Below, piece after piece: positions 25,530-34,418 of a DNA stretch of 64,000 bases. The notes under the pieces were generated by a model that searched no databases, was not told the DNA's origin, and worked only from the letters and a program-made list of their open reading frames with translations. The number at the start of each line of letters is the position of its first letter. Within the stretch, counting starts at the first letter, position 1. The DNA comes from Terriglobia bacterium (lineage in GTDB: Bacteria > Acidobacteriota > Terriglobia > Terriglobales > Acidobacteriaceae). The position numbers were made by a program, and so were the translations under genes. The stretch is from the NCBI GenBank assembly GCA_020073665.1, contig JAIQEU010000015.1, forward strand, positions 62,001-126,000, given 5' to 3'.

Positions 25530-26959
25530 CGGCCGGGATGGATCACGCCAAACCGGTCAGACCATGGAGTCGGGCCGCCGGCGACACTCAAGACCTCCGG
25601 TGCCGGAGCGGTAGCGGGAAGAAGATCGATGATCAGGAATGCGCTAATCCAGAAAAAAACGCACAGGTAGTAGCCCACCGCGAACAGCCAATCCTCGAAG
25701 CCCGCATGAATCAGGCCCGCGGCCAGAATGCCGGTCAGAGGAACAACGGGAGAGGTAACGTCGCCAGTACGGCGTATCCAAGCTGCCCCACGGGCCACAT
25801 TCCGGGCGGTCAACAAGACCAGCGTGAAGAACGGCAAAACTCCCAGCAAGCCGACCCATTCGGAGATCGCCAGGTAGCTGTTGCCATGTTCCCGCGTACT
25901 GCTGGCAGCGGACTGGAAACGCCCGCCGCTGTCCACTTGATTCTGATCGTAGTCGGTAGCGCTGGTGCCGAATCCGGTACCAAACCACGGGTGCTCCTGA
26001 ATGGAAGCGAAGGTCTGGTCCCAGACCGAGCGGCGAGATTCAAGAACGCCAGCCTCCCCCTTCCCCTTGTAGAGGAACGCCGAAACCACCGATCCAGGCT
26101 CGGCGGTCTCCAGTGGCACGAGGGTGACCACGGCCACCGCACACAGCAATGCAAACGCGAACCCTTTTATCAGTAAGCGGTACTGGCGCAAACCGGCGCA
26201 CACTAACACAAAAGCCACCGCGGCACCCACTATTCCCGCCCGCGCGTAACTGGACAGCAGCAGCACCACCGCCAGAAGCAGGGTAAACATCCTCCGCCTG
26301 CGGATCTGGACTTTATCGCTGATCAGCATGCCCCACAGCATCATTGGTACACCAAACACGCCCATAATCGCACCCAGGGAATTTGGGTTACCAAAGCACT
26401 GGAAGCGAAGGACGAAATAGGAAAGCGCACAGGCGTAAACCAGGAGTTCGCAACCAAACAATAGTCCGGAGAAGAATTTCGCCTCTCGGCCCATCACCGC
26501 CAGCCTGGCTCCCGAAGCCCCGTATAGGAATAAGAGGAACAAGCTGGACGTTTTCAGGAGTGCTACCGTCGGGTCGGAGGAAGCCATTGCCGAAACCAGG
26601 CCAGCGAAAACGCAGAAGCCTGCCACCAGGTGAAAGGCTCCCAGAGAGTGATGGCGGTTCTTCAGGTAGAGGATGCAACCGCTCACGGCACCGGCACCCA
26701 GGACAACCCACCGCGCAGAAGTCCAGACTCCGCTCAATGGCAGCACGCTTCCGGCCCAGAGAAAGATCAGCATGAGAAACGGAAAGAATCTCTGCTCGAA
26801 CTTCCACAGCACGGCTACCAGAACCTGGAGAAAGATCACTGCGGCGAGGAAATCCACTCGATTCACGTATCCGGGGCGGAATAGCGCCAGGTAGAGTCCG
26901 AAGGCTACGCAGGCCAGCAGCGCAACCGGCAGCCCGATCTTGTAAAAACGATTGTTCAT
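25526..26959 (-). CDS. Wzy-like O-antigen polymerase/ligase
   Basis: 477 residues, chiefly hydrophobic, with about 11-12 membrane segments. A large periplasmic loop towards the C-terminus contains QEHPWFGTGFGTS and REHGNSYLAISEWVG, the Wzy_C/O-antigen ligase signature. It should polymerise undecaprenyl-linked repeat units, or ligate glycan, on the periplasmic side. The start is ATG 26959, overlapping the preceding glycosyltransferase stop as ATGA; an in-frame reading 14 codons longer would overlap that gene further. A second protein of this type lies at 48225-49580. Confidence 0.87.
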   Translation of the reverse strand: MNNRFYKIGLPVALLACVAFGLYLALFRPGYVNRVDFLAAVIFLQVLVAVLWKFEQRFFPFLMLIFLWAGSVLPLSGVWTSARWVVLGAGAVSGCILYLKNRHHSLGAFHLVAGFCVFAGLVSAMASSDPTVALLKTSSLFLLFLYGASGARLAVMGREAKFFSGLLFGCELLVYACALSYFVLRFQCFGNPNSLGAIMGVFGVPMMLWGMLISDKVQIRRRRMFTLLLAVVLLLSSYARAGIVGAAVAFVLVCAGLRQYRLLIKGFAFALLCAVAVVTLVPLETAEPGSVVSAFLYKGKGEAGVLESRRSVWDQTFASIQEHPWFGTGFGTSATDYDQNQVDSGGRFQSAASSTREHGNSYLAISEWVGLLGVLPFFTLVLLTARNVARGAAWIRRTGDVTSPVVPLTGILAAGLIHAGFEDWLFAVGYYLCVFFWISAFLIIDLLPATAPAPEVLSVAGGPTPWSDRFGVIHPGR

Positions 26960-28104
26960 CGAGACAGTCCCAGAACCGCTTGCGCAATGCCCGAGGCGCA
27001 CGTCTCCGGCAGATATCCTAGGATGCGTTCCGCGCTGCGCTGCCCCATGAGTGTTCTAACCTCGGGCTGAGTTGCCATTTCCCTCATCGCCCGGGCCAGA
27101 TCGCCCACATCGCCTGCGCGAACCACCCGCCCATTCCAGCCATCTTGGACCAAGTCGGCCGTGCATCCGGCGGTGCTGGTGGTAATCACGGGCAAGCCAC
27201 AGGCCATCGCTTCGTTCACCACTAGCCCCCAGGTGTCGCTGTGCGTGGGAAACACCAGCATCTCTGCCAGTCCGTAGTAACTCGGCAACTGTTCGCGCTG
27301 CGTAAAGCCCGCAAAATGGACCGCCCCCGGCGTAATTCTCGCGGCGCGCCGCTCCAGTTCCGGCCGCGCCACGCCATCGCCGGCAAACACCAATCCTATT
27401 TCCGACCTCAACTCCGCACCCAGTGTGCCATAGGCATCGAGCAGATCAAACACTCCTTTTTCCCGCACCAGGCGCCCCACAAAGAGAAAAAAACGCGCAG
27501 GCAAAGATAAAGATAAGGTCCGCCTGTGAATCGACCCCTCCTTACGAACCTCGGCTGCGCGCCGCCCGAAAAACTCGACATCCACCGCGTTCGGTGCGGT
27601 GAAAATCTTTCCCTCGGGCACGCCGTAGTTTCTCACGTATTCCGTAGACGACTTGCCCGGAACCACGAAACCGTCACAGCGGCGCATGAAATTCCTCTTC
27701 AGCGATTCTACTAACGCGCGCCGGCGCCGCAAGTCCGCAGATGTGCTCTCCACCCAGGCCAAGAACGGGGCCCCATGTCTGCGGGCCCACGCCATGGCAT
27801 GCCAGGAGGCCAGATAGTTGTAGCCGCCGCACAGGATCACATTGGGGGATGCCCGCCGCAGCGCAGTCCCCAATCCCCAGTTCAGCATGGCATTGTACTT
27901 TCCCAGCCGCCGCCTCCAGGAAGAGAGCACCTCGTAACTAAACTCGATCTCCTCTTTGTACACCCGCCACTGGCGAAGGCTGGGGTCGGTCTCCGACAGA
28001 AACATCACGTGCAGATCGATCTCCGCCTGCCGCGCCAGCGCGTTGAATACTGGGATGCGGTAGGGCGCGATGATCTCGGTCAGGATCACCAGTTTTCTTC
28101 TCAT
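26956..28104 (-). CDS. Glycosyltransferase family 4
   Basis: 382 residues. It starts LVILTEIIAPYRIPVFNALA, typical of GT4 enzymes that act on lipid-linked saccharides. Donor-side elements are FVGRLVREKGVFDLLDA near 215-232 and FPTHSDTWGLVVNEAMACG near 290-308. Start and stop both overlap the neighbours by four bases (ATGA), placing it in the coupled run of glycosyltransferases at 24366-30376. One sugar transfer on the cytoplasmic face is predicted; the donor is unknown. Confidence 0.92.
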   Translation of the reverse strand: MRRKLVILTEIIAPYRIPVFNALARQAEIDLHVMFLSETDPSLRQWRVYKEEIEFSYEVLSSWRRRLGKYNAMLNWGLGTALRRASPNVILCGGYNYLASWHAMAWARRHGAPFLAWVESTSADLRRRRALVESLKRNFMRRCDGFVVPGKSSTEYVRNYGVPEGKIFTAPNAVDVEFFGRRAAEVRKEGSIHRRTLSLSLPARFFLFVGRLVREKGVFDLLDAYGTLGAELRSEIGLVFAGDGVARPELERRAARITPGAVHFAGFTQREQLPSYYGLAEMLVFPTHSDTWGLVVNEAMACGLPVITTSTAGCTADLVQDGWNGRVVRAGDVGDLARAMREMATQPEVRTLMGQRSAERILGYLPETCASGIAQAVLGLSR

Positions 28105-29294
28105 GCGCGGCTCTCCCGGTAGAGCCGGGCCAGGCGCTCAGCCTGGTGCGCAAGTGTCAAACCGTTCTGAATGGTACGGCGGGCCACTTCCCCCAGTTGG
28201 CGCCGCCTCTGCGGGTTCTGCAACAGCATCGCGAGTGACTCCGTCAATCCTGGCAAGTCTTCCGGATCAATCAGCCAACCGTTGACGCCGTGGTGCACAA
28301 CTTCTTCGATGCCCTGTCCTCGACACGCAATCACCGGCTTGGCCGCAGACATCGCTTCGAGATAAACGCATCCCAGCCCTTCGTAGCGGCTGGGCAAGGC
28401 AAACAGCGCACAGCTTCGCATTGCAGTGGCAACCCTGCTTCGGCTCTGCCGTCCAAGAAAATGGACCTTATCCGCAATCTTGAGTTCACCCGCCAGCGAA
28501 CCCAGCCGCGAAAGCTCTGGCCCGTCACCGATGATTGCGCAAGTGGTCGCGGGATAGCGACTCTCCACTGCGGCAAACGCACGCAGCAGCAACTCGTGGC
28601 CTTTGATGGCAATCAGATTACCGACGCTGAGGATGACATCCGCGCCTTCCGAACTCTCAGCCGGAGAAAACGTCTCGGGATCGACCCCGTTGTAGATCAC
28701 GGTGCTCTTCACCGAGGCCGCGCCTGCGATCACCTGCTCGCGGACCTTTTCGCTGATGCAAACCACCTGGCGAGCTGAGCGATATACCCATCGTGAAACG
28801 TGCTGGCACCACTGGGCGGCGCGGCCTGCCACCTGCTTGGTAGAGAATGCGTCAAGGCCATGCACCGTCACCACAAAGGGAATGCCTAATTCGCGGCTGA
28901 GTAACGCAGCCGCATGCCCGCAAGGCAAGGCCGCGTGAGCATGAATGACGTGCACCGGATGAGAACTATGAAGCTTCCGAACCTGCGCCAGAATGCTGGC
29001 GTACAAGAATGCTCCCGCGGTCGGCAAACCATACCCGCCGGGAAGGGCGAAGTGTCGGTTCCACCGGGCCGGCACCCCCGAGGTGGCGGCACGCGCACGC
29101 CGGCGATAGAAAGGCTGCACTGCGATGACCGTGTTCGCCACGCCGAACTTCTCCACCCAAAGCAGTGGCTCCGCGACAAAGCAACCCTGAGCGTCATCCG
29201 CAGCGGTGGGATAAAACGGGGTTAAAGTCAGCACGTGGAGCGCATCGCCCAACGAGGCGGGTACCTCAGGCGCAATTGGCTGATTGGCGATCAT
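28101..29294 (-). CDS. Glycosyltransferase family 4
   Basis: 397 residues from ATG 29294, which overlaps the upstream glycosyltransferase stop as ATGA; the longer in-frame reading to 29369 is disfavoured for that reason. The N-terminal domain has HVLTLTPFYPTAADD and a VHGLDAFST stretch. The C-terminal domain has VGNLIAIKGHELLLRAFA near 215-235 and SRYEGLGCVYLEAMSAAKP near 295-315, close to GT4 teichuronic/exopolysaccharide transferases. Cytoplasmic, membrane-associated action is expected. Confidence 0.92.
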   Translation of the reverse strand: MIANQPIAPEVPASLGDALHVLTLTPFYPTAADDAQGCFVAEPLLWVEKFGVANTVIAVQPFYRRRARAATSGVPARWNRHFALPGGYGLPTAGAFLYASILAQVRKLHSSHPVHVIHAHAALPCGHAAALLSRELGIPFVVTVHGLDAFSTKQVAGRAAQWCQHVSRWVYRSARQVVCISEKVREQVIAGAASVKSTVIYNGVDPETFSPAESSEGADVILSVGNLIAIKGHELLLRAFAAVESRYPATTCAIIGDGPELSRLGSLAGELKIADKVHFLGRQSRSRVATAMRSCALFALPSRYEGLGCVYLEAMSAAKPVIACRGQGIEEVVHHGVNGWLIDPEDLPGLTESLAMLLQNPQRRRQLGEVARRTIQNGLTLAHQAERLARLYRESRA

Positions 29295-30376
29295 AGGGTG
29301 CGGGCGCCTGCCTTCTGCGACACCAGGCGCTCGAAGATTTCTTCCCATTGCCGAGTGATCACGTCCCAATCGAAGCGCTCGCTGTGATTGCGTCCTGCCT
29401 CGCCCAGGGTACGGCGCAGGCTAGGGCGAGATAGCAGTTCCTCCAGGCGCGCAAACAGTTCTGCATCGGAATTCACAAGGTAGCCGGTCTGGCCATCGAC
29501 CACGGTTTCGGGCTGGTAGTTATTTCGCGCAATGACCGGCAGACCACAGGCCGCAGCTTCAAGAATTACTTTAGGTGACCCCTCCCATAAAGAAGGAAAC
29601 AGGAAGACATCTGCCTGTTGGCATTGTTCTCTTACTGTCTCCGCTCCAACTGCCCCAAGCAGCGTAACGTTCCCCAGTCGTTCGTTCTGAACGCGGACGA
29701 GCAGCTCCTGCGCCATGAGCCCGTCGCCCGCCAGGACGAAATCGGCCTGCGGAAATCGCGCCGCCGCATCGAGCAGGATCTGCGGCTGTTTGAACGGGCG
29801 TAACGATCCTACAAACAGAACTCGTGGCCGCGCATTCGGCGCGCGCTCCCACATCGGGGTGAAAAATTTTGTATCCACGCCAGTCGGCACTATCTCGCTG
29901 GCTAGTCCATATTCGGACTGCAGGCTTCGCCGGACGGCTGCGGAGTTGCTGAAGAGGTAGTCGCAACGCAGCACGGTCTGTTCCCAAAAGCGCACCCCTT
30001 CCGGCGCGATGGTGGGCTCGTTGCGCAAATCGGACTGTGACTCGATGGCCCCGACCACGATGCGGTGGTCTTTCCAGTAGCGCCGCAGGCGCAGGTACCA
30101 CTTACTGGCCGGCGAAGACTTCACGTAGAACAGGATCTGGTGGTTCCCGAAGATGAATTCCTGGAGAATCTTCACCGTCTGGCGGCGCTGGGGTAACGGA
30201 ATCAGTCGCGTATTGGGACGAGCCGCAACCCGCGGATCCGCTCGATTGACGTGGAAAATGCTTATGTGAAACCGCCTCGGATCCATGCGACGCACGATCT
30301 CGCGGGCATTGGTCATCTGCGCGTTGGGGAGTCCTTCATCAGCCAGGCTTTCCACGAGGATGCGAGCCGGGATCAT
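29291..30376 (-). CDS. Glycosyltransferase family 4
   Basis: 361 residues. GT-B donor-side features are FVGSLRPFKQPQILLDA near 195-212 and FPSLWEGSPKVILEAAACG near 270-288. The N-terminal half is shorter and more divergent than in its two operon neighbours. The ATG at 30376 overlaps the stop of a 16-codon mini-ORF lying between it and the sulfatase-like gene. Assigned to GT4; donor and acceptor unknown. Confidence 0.9.
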   Translation of the reverse strand: MIPARILVESLADEGLPNAQMTNAREIVRRMDPRRFHISIFHVNRADPRVAARPNTRLIPLPQRRQTVKILQEFIFGNHQILFYVKSSPASKWYLRLRRYWKDHRIVVGAIESQSDLRNEPTIAPEGVRFWEQTVLRCDYLFSNSAAVRRSLQSEYGLASEIVPTGVDTKFFTPMWERAPNARPRVLFVGSLRPFKQPQILLDAAARFPQADFVLAGDGLMAQELLVRVQNERLGNVTLLGAVGAETVREQCQQADVFLFPSLWEGSPKVILEAAACGLPVIARNNYQPETVVDGQTGYLVNSDAELFARLEELLSRPSLRRTLGEAGRNHSERFDWDVITRQWEEIFERLVSQKAGARTL

Positions 30377-30423
30377 GTGTACCGGGTTGCCTGGAAGCGT
30401 CCAAACGCGCGCAATTCGGCCAT
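30373..30423 (-). CDS. Possible 16-residue leader peptide
   Basis: An ATG one base after the sulfatase-like stop opens a 16-codon frame rich in Arg. Its stop overlaps the next glycosyltransferase start as ATGA. AGGA lies about 12 bases upstream. It might keep ribosomes moving across the 48-base gap. It is equally possible that it is chance. Confidence 0.2.
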   Translation of the reverse strand: MAELRAFGRFQATRYT

Positions 30424-30424
30424 G

Positions 30425-31906
30425 CTAAGCGGAAATCCTGTCGGCTGAGTTCGCCCATTCTAGCTGAATGTCGCGAAGGCGCGCACCGAGGCGATGGTTG
30501 AGGTCCCGTGACTGAAGAGATTCCGCAACATGCTGGCGGGCCCGTTCCAGCAGGCGCTTGCGGACGGGCCTCTCCACGTCTGCGGGAAGCGGACGGCGCT
30601 CGCCGGGATCGGCGTCCAGATCAAACAACTCTTCGGTGGATGACCCCAGGTCGAATACCAGTTTGTAGCGCGCTTCCCGCACGGCGAGAATGCGCTGGCC
30701 CATCCGGTCAGCCGCGCGGAAAGGGTTGGTGCATCCGGTAACGCATTCGACGATCGCGGTGCCGGCCCAACTCTGTCCGCTTGCGATCTTCTCCCAGTGA
30801 CTCACGCCCCGGAAGTCGCTGGGCGCCGGCAGGTTCACGGCTTCCAGCAAAGTGGGGGCAAGATGAAGCAGGCTGAACGGCGCTTCCGCCTGCTGTGCCG
30901 TACTCATGCCCGGAGCGTGCAGCAGCAGCGGCACTCGGACCAGTTCTTCATTCACTTTCGATGGAGGATGGTAGCGGCCGCCGTGGTCGAGGAATTCTTC
31001 TCCATGGTCAGCGGTAAGAGCCATCACGCAGTTGTTCCACTGGCGAAAATGGCGGAGGGTCTCCACCAGTCGCGCCACTTGCGCATCCACCCAGCGGATG
31101 CCCGCATCGTACAGGCCCATTACCTCGTCCAGATAATGTCTCAACCGGTCAGCACCCAGGTCGCCACGGTTCCAGTAAGAGTTGAGATATCTCGCCCGCG
31201 ACGGGCTCAGCTTGCTGTGTCCCATCCACTCCAGCGCCTGCTCGGGGGGATAATACGGAGAGTGTGGATCCATGAAGTGCAGCCACAAGAAAAACGGTGC
31301 ATCACCGACGCTCGCAAGCCAGGCGCGGGCCTGGTCCACGATCACATCCGCGGACGGAAAGCGGCACAACCGGTTCATGGGCTGAGCTGGCGGCGTGGCG
31401 ATGCGCTGGCAATATTGAAAATACACCTCATCGTAGAGCGCGCCCAGTGGACGGATTTTGCGACAAGCGGCATTCAGCGCGCGGTTCCATTGCGTACGCT
31501 TGCTGGTAGCGACCGCAGCGGCATCTGTAGCAGGACTAGTCTCAGCTTCGAGAAAATCTCTGAACATGTCAAAACCGGAGTCGTATCCGAAGCGAGGCGA
31601 AAGGTAGGGGTTCCCTGCGAGAAACGCTGCCGTGGTGTAACCGGCTTCTTTCAACACCGTCGCCAGCGTCGACTCATCCGGCGCCAGGCCCACCACGTCG
31701 CGTCCCAGAGCCAGCGGTTGACGGGATGCCATCAGCGCAGGGAAAGAATAGTAGGTCGGCGCTCCGGCGACGATTGCATTGGAAACTACCGCGCTCTCGG
31801 TCGCCAGCGAATCCAGAAAGGGCGTGGTCGGACGCTCGTAGCCCAGGAACCCAACATGGTCGGCGCGCAGGCAATCCACGGTGATCAACAGCAGTGAGCG
31901 CGGCAT
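30425..31906 (-). CDS. Sulfatase-like protein lacking the formylglycine motif
   Basis: 493 residues of the alkaline phosphatase/sulfatase superfamily. The metal-site start is DCLRADH at 11-17, where most sulfatases have Asp-Asp. The downstream metal motif TADHGEEFLDHGG (about 305-317) is intact, as is FMDPHSPYYPP near 215. At the nucleophile position the C/S-x-P-x-R signature reads S-F-P-A-L (54-58), so the Arg needed for formylglycine formation is missing. It may be a phosphatase or phosphotransferase, or use an unmodified Ser/Thr, rather than a sulfate ester hydrolase. No signal peptide is visible. It starts directly after the deacetylase-fold gene stop, with zero spacing. Confidence 0.85.
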   Translation of the reverse strand: MPRSLLLITVDCLRADHVGFLGYERPTTPFLDSLATESAVVSNAIVAGAPTYYSFPALMASRQPLALGRDVVGLAPDESTLATVLKEAGYTTAAFLAGNPYLSPRFGYDSGFDMFRDFLEAETSPATDAAAVATSKRTQWNRALNAACRKIRPLGALYDEVYFQYCQRIATPPAQPMNRLCRFPSADVIVDQARAWLASVGDAPFFLWLHFMDPHSPYYPPEQALEWMGHSKLSPSRARYLNSYWNRGDLGADRLRHYLDEVMGLYDAGIRWVDAQVARLVETLRHFRQWNNCVMALTADHGEEFLDHGGRYHPPSKVNEELVRVPLLLHAPGMSTAQQAEAPFSLLHLAPTLLEAVNLPAPSDFRGVSHWEKIASGQSWAGTAIVECVTGCTNPFRAADRMGQRILAVREARYKLVFDLGSSTEELFDLDADPGERRPLPADVERPVRKRLLERARQHVAESLQSRDLNHRLGARLRDIQLEWANSADRISA

Positions 31907-33079
31907 CTATTCTCCCCAACCCACCATGGAGCGGAGATCTTCCACCTCTTGCTGCTTGACTTTGACCGAAACTGGTCCGTGAGTAGCCTTGAACCTGCCC
32001 CGGGTCACGATGTCGTACAAATCACCGTCGTGCACATACAACAGATTGGGATACTTGCGTTCCAGCGCGGAGAGTATGCCATCCAGGGCGCGCAGGGTCG
32101 GCCCGCGAAAATCTTTCAAGGTGGAGTGGAAGTTGATGGAATGTACGGAAATTATCACCGGCACACCGCGCGCAAAGCAGGCATCCGCAAGCTGCAGATA
32201 CTTCTCGACCGGCAAATCGTGCTGCGTGGGTTCGAAATCAATGGTCCGGTAAAGATTCAGGATCTCGCAATCATTCATGTGGGGTGGCAGAGGCGCGCCA
32301 CTGCCGTTCTGCGCGACGCGAATACCACGCTCCGACCACGCGGCATGGGTATCGTGATTGGCGCGGTATCCCGGTGCGCAGGCCGACACAGGCGATGCGG
32401 AGAAAAACCGGGTGAAAGTTTTCACCGCTTCACCAATGAGCGCGCTCTGCGCTTCCGCAGAGAGGAAACCCGCGTGCGGCCTCTCCGGATTGCAGTATTC
32501 GTAGCCCACCCAGGGCATGCGCCAGTAGATGTAAGGTGTTTCCGCTTTCCACAGACTCTTCAGCAGAGCGCTGCGCTCACCACCTTTTGCCAGCGCATGT
32601 TCGACCGCGCGGCAGCAAAAATGGATCAGGCCGTGCAGAGCGGGATGGAAGACGCCATCGGCGGTTCCCTGCCGATAAGCCTCGAACAGCCCGGGACGCT
32701 TCCATTTCCCAGGCAGGCCGTCCGTAAGCAGACGCACATGGATCTCGTTCAGCCCGGCCTCCGCCATACGGGGGAAGTCCAAGTTGGCCAGCAGGAAGTT
32801 CATCACCAGGCTAGCCGATCGACCGGTCGAATCGCGATGACTCTTGAGCAAGTCGCGCAGGGCGATGACATCCTCGGCAGTTTCCAAGGTGTAGAAATCG
32901 TAAGGATGCTGGCCCAACCGCACACCGTCGGCCCGCAGCAATTCATAGCCTTCGCGGTCGCGAACGCCAACCCTGCCCCAGTCGTCACTCTGCAGCAGCA
33001 CCAGCGGCCGGTCGAAGCAGAAGCCGCGTACCGGGCCATTCCGGCTGCGGCCGAAAAGTTTACGGGCGAAATCTAGCAC
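31907..33079 (-). CDS. Polysaccharide-deacetylase-fold protein
   Basis: 390 residues. I read it as a divergent NodB/CE4-like (beta/alpha) barrel: an Asp-Asp pair at 32-33 (QSDDWG) at the end of the first strand, an H-P-A-L-H pair at 145-149 resembling the metal-binding HxxxH, an Arg-Ala-Asn turn near 245, and SVHSINFH near 320. No signal peptide is present, unlike most CE4 enzymes, so its substrate may be cytoplasmic. The start is GTG at 33079 (AGGTGG a few bases upstream), overlapping the methyltransferase stop by 7 bases. It precedes the sulfatase-like gene without a gap. Deacetylase activity is an inference from the metal-site pattern. Confidence 0.7.
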   Translation of the reverse strand: MLDFARKLFGRSRNGPVRGFCFDRPLVLLQSDDWGRVGVRDREGYELLRADGVRLGQHPYDFYTLETAEDVIALRDLLKSHRDSTGRSASLVMNFLLANLDFPRMAEAGLNEIHVRLLTDGLPGKWKRPGLFEAYRQGTADGVFHPALHGLIHFCCRAVEHALAKGGERSALLKSLWKAETPYIYWRMPWVGYEYCNPERPHAGFLSAEAQSALIGEAVKTFTRFFSASPVSACAPGYRANHDTHAAWSERGIRVAQNGSGAPLPPHMNDCEILNLYRTIDFEPTQHDLPVEKYLQLADACFARGVPVIISVHSINFHSTLKDFRGPTLRALDGILSALERKYPNLLYVHDGDLYDIVTRGRFKATHGPVSVKVKQQEVEDLRSMVGWGE

Positions 33080-33945
33080 AAGCCACCTGCGGCACTAGCC
33101 TTGCGCTGAACCAGCATCTCGCAACCGCCTTCAGTCACACGCAGGAACAGCAGAGCCGCACGACGTATCAGAGGTCCGAACACCGGCAAACGCGTGAGCC
33201 TGCCAATGGTTCGAGCTCGGCCGCTGGCAAAACTGCCGGCTGCGCACTTCTTCAAGAACTGGTGCTGGTGCGTGTCGATAAGAGCATACTCTTCGCCCAA
33301 TTCCTGCAGCAGCCGCCGCAGCCGGGAATTGGTGGTGTAAGTGAGCTGGTCTAGCAAAACCGGGTTTCGCCCCCGGCATCTCAAGTAAAGACGACCGAGT
33401 AGTTTTGGTAGTAGCGGCAACCAGAAGATCTTGTAATGCGGCTCATAGAACCGAAGGTAGTTCGGGCAGGCCACGTACAACGTGCCTCCATGCTTGAGCA
33501 CTCGGGCTGCTTCCCGCAGCACCGCACGCTGATTAGAAACATGCTCGATCACCTGGTTCAGAGTCACGAAGTCGAAACTCTGATCGGCGAAAGGCAGGCT
33601 CTCGCCCTCCGCCACCGCAAACACTCCCTCTGGCTGCCGCCGGCTGGCGATTTCAATCGCGCTGAGGCGGCCTCCCTGGCCAATCCGGTCAGGCTCGATG
33701 CCGAAGGCCTGCAGCCCCCGCCGGCGGGCGACGACAAAACTACCAACCCCGGAACCCACGTCCAGCAAACAGGCGCCCTCTGGTATCGGGCAAAACGCCG
33801 CCAGTTGCCGCAGTACGGCTTCACCATCATCGTGCAGAATGTCTTCTACGATTCGCTCTTGCCACGGCGGGGTCTGGATTCCCTCCCAGTTTTCCTTCCG
33901 GTATTGCAGCAGCAGAGCGCGAAGCTCGGACTGGCTCAGAGACGT
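33073..33945 (-). CDS. Class I SAM-dependent methyltransferase (non-canonical start)
   Basis: About 290 residues as drawn. Motif I is LDVGSGVGSF; acidic and post-motifs follow (FGIEPD, LPFADQSFDFVTLNQVIEHV, VLKHGGTLYV), typical of Methyltransf_11/23 enzymes that act on sugars or lipids. The first canonical start in frame is TTG 33768, which would begin the protein immediately before motif I. The frame is open and protein-like for another 59 codons upstream (for example KENWEGIQTPPW) but contains no ATG, GTG or TTG; an ACG at 33945 stands where Met-Thr-Ser would fit. An ACG/CTG start, a mutated start codon or a sequencing error are all possible. The 3' end overlaps the next gene by 7 bases. 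Confidence 0.75.
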   Translation of the reverse strand, partial: TSLSQSELRALLLQYRKENWEGIQTPPWQERIVEDILHDDGEAVLRQLAAFCPIPEGACLLDVGSGVGSFVVARRRGLQAFGIEPDRIGQGGRLSAIEIASRRQPEGVFAVAEGESLPFADQSFDFVTLNQVIEHVSNQRAVLREAARVLKHGGTLYVACPNYLRFYEPHYKIFWLPLLPKLLGRLYLRCRGRNPVLLDQLTYTTNSRLRRLLQELGEEYALIDTHQHQFLKKCAAGSFASGRARTIGRLTRLPVFGPLIRRAALLFLRVTEGGCEMLVQRKASAAGGLC

Positions 33946-34217
33946 TGCCCAAGAATGCAGGCTTGATGAAAGTCAGAAGACACACATTCACAGTTCGGAT
34001 GAAGCCAACGGCGCTGTTGCCTTCCGGCGCCAGGTCGACGGTGGAAAATGCTGGCAGCAGCGTTCTCCGCGTACACGGAAGGAAACGCCAGTATTCCATT
34101 TCCGAGTCCCGGGCAAACACAGCGGGGGCACTCAGCGAACTTTCTCTGCCTACCTTAGGGATCCGTTCCAGCGTTTCCGTCTGCGCCATGGATTTGAGGG
34201 ATTCCGGTAGGACGACT
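33946..34217 (-). other. Unexplained 272-base gap inside the assembly operon
   Basis: Every other junction nearby is a few bases or an overlap, so this gap stands out. One minus-strand frame stays open from ATG 34189 to 33827, but it has no ribosome binding site, overlaps the methyltransferase frame, and its product resembles nothing I recognise. It may be the remnant of a damaged methyltransferase 5' end or of a lost gene, or an internal promoter region. Confidence 0.35.
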
Positions 34218-34418
34218 TCAGATGTACCCAAGATCCTTCAACCGCTGCTCGATGAGTCGTTTTTCGGCTTCATCCATTTGCGCGGCGTTGTCGCGCAGGA
34301 GTTCCTCCATCACAAAGGTAAGGAATTGCTCCAGACCGTCGCTGTGCTTTCCAAAGCGCTGCTCGATGCTTTCGCACAGTGCAGCCGGCAATTTCACTTG
34401 ACGCATGCTGTCGGCCAT
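34218..34418 (-). CDS. Ribbon-helix-helix-like mini-protein
   Basis: 66 residues. The N-terminus (RQVKLPAALCESIEQRF, then a helix LEQFLTFVMEELL) has the strand-helix-helix pattern of CopG/Arc-type DNA-binding proteins. A charged linker leads to the tail EQRLKDLGYI, an ending that recurs in small proteins encoded beside sulfatase/phosphodiesterase and glycan genes. The ATG at 34418 shares its A with the flippase stop codon (TGATG), so it is translationally coupled to wzx; an in-frame reading to 34466 would start inside wzx without need. It could autoregulate the operon or act as an assembly adaptor. Coding status is well supported by position and composition; function is inferred. Confidence 0.7.
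   Translation of the reverse strand: MADSMRQVKLPAALCESIEQRFGKHSDGLEQFLTFVMEELLRDNAAQMDEAEKRLIEQRLKDLGYI

Noticed and set aside
33827-34189. A 120-codon minus-strand frame in the operon gap
   Set aside because: No ribosome binding site, no recognisable family, and it overlaps the methyltransferase frame, so it is noted only as part of an unexplained gap.
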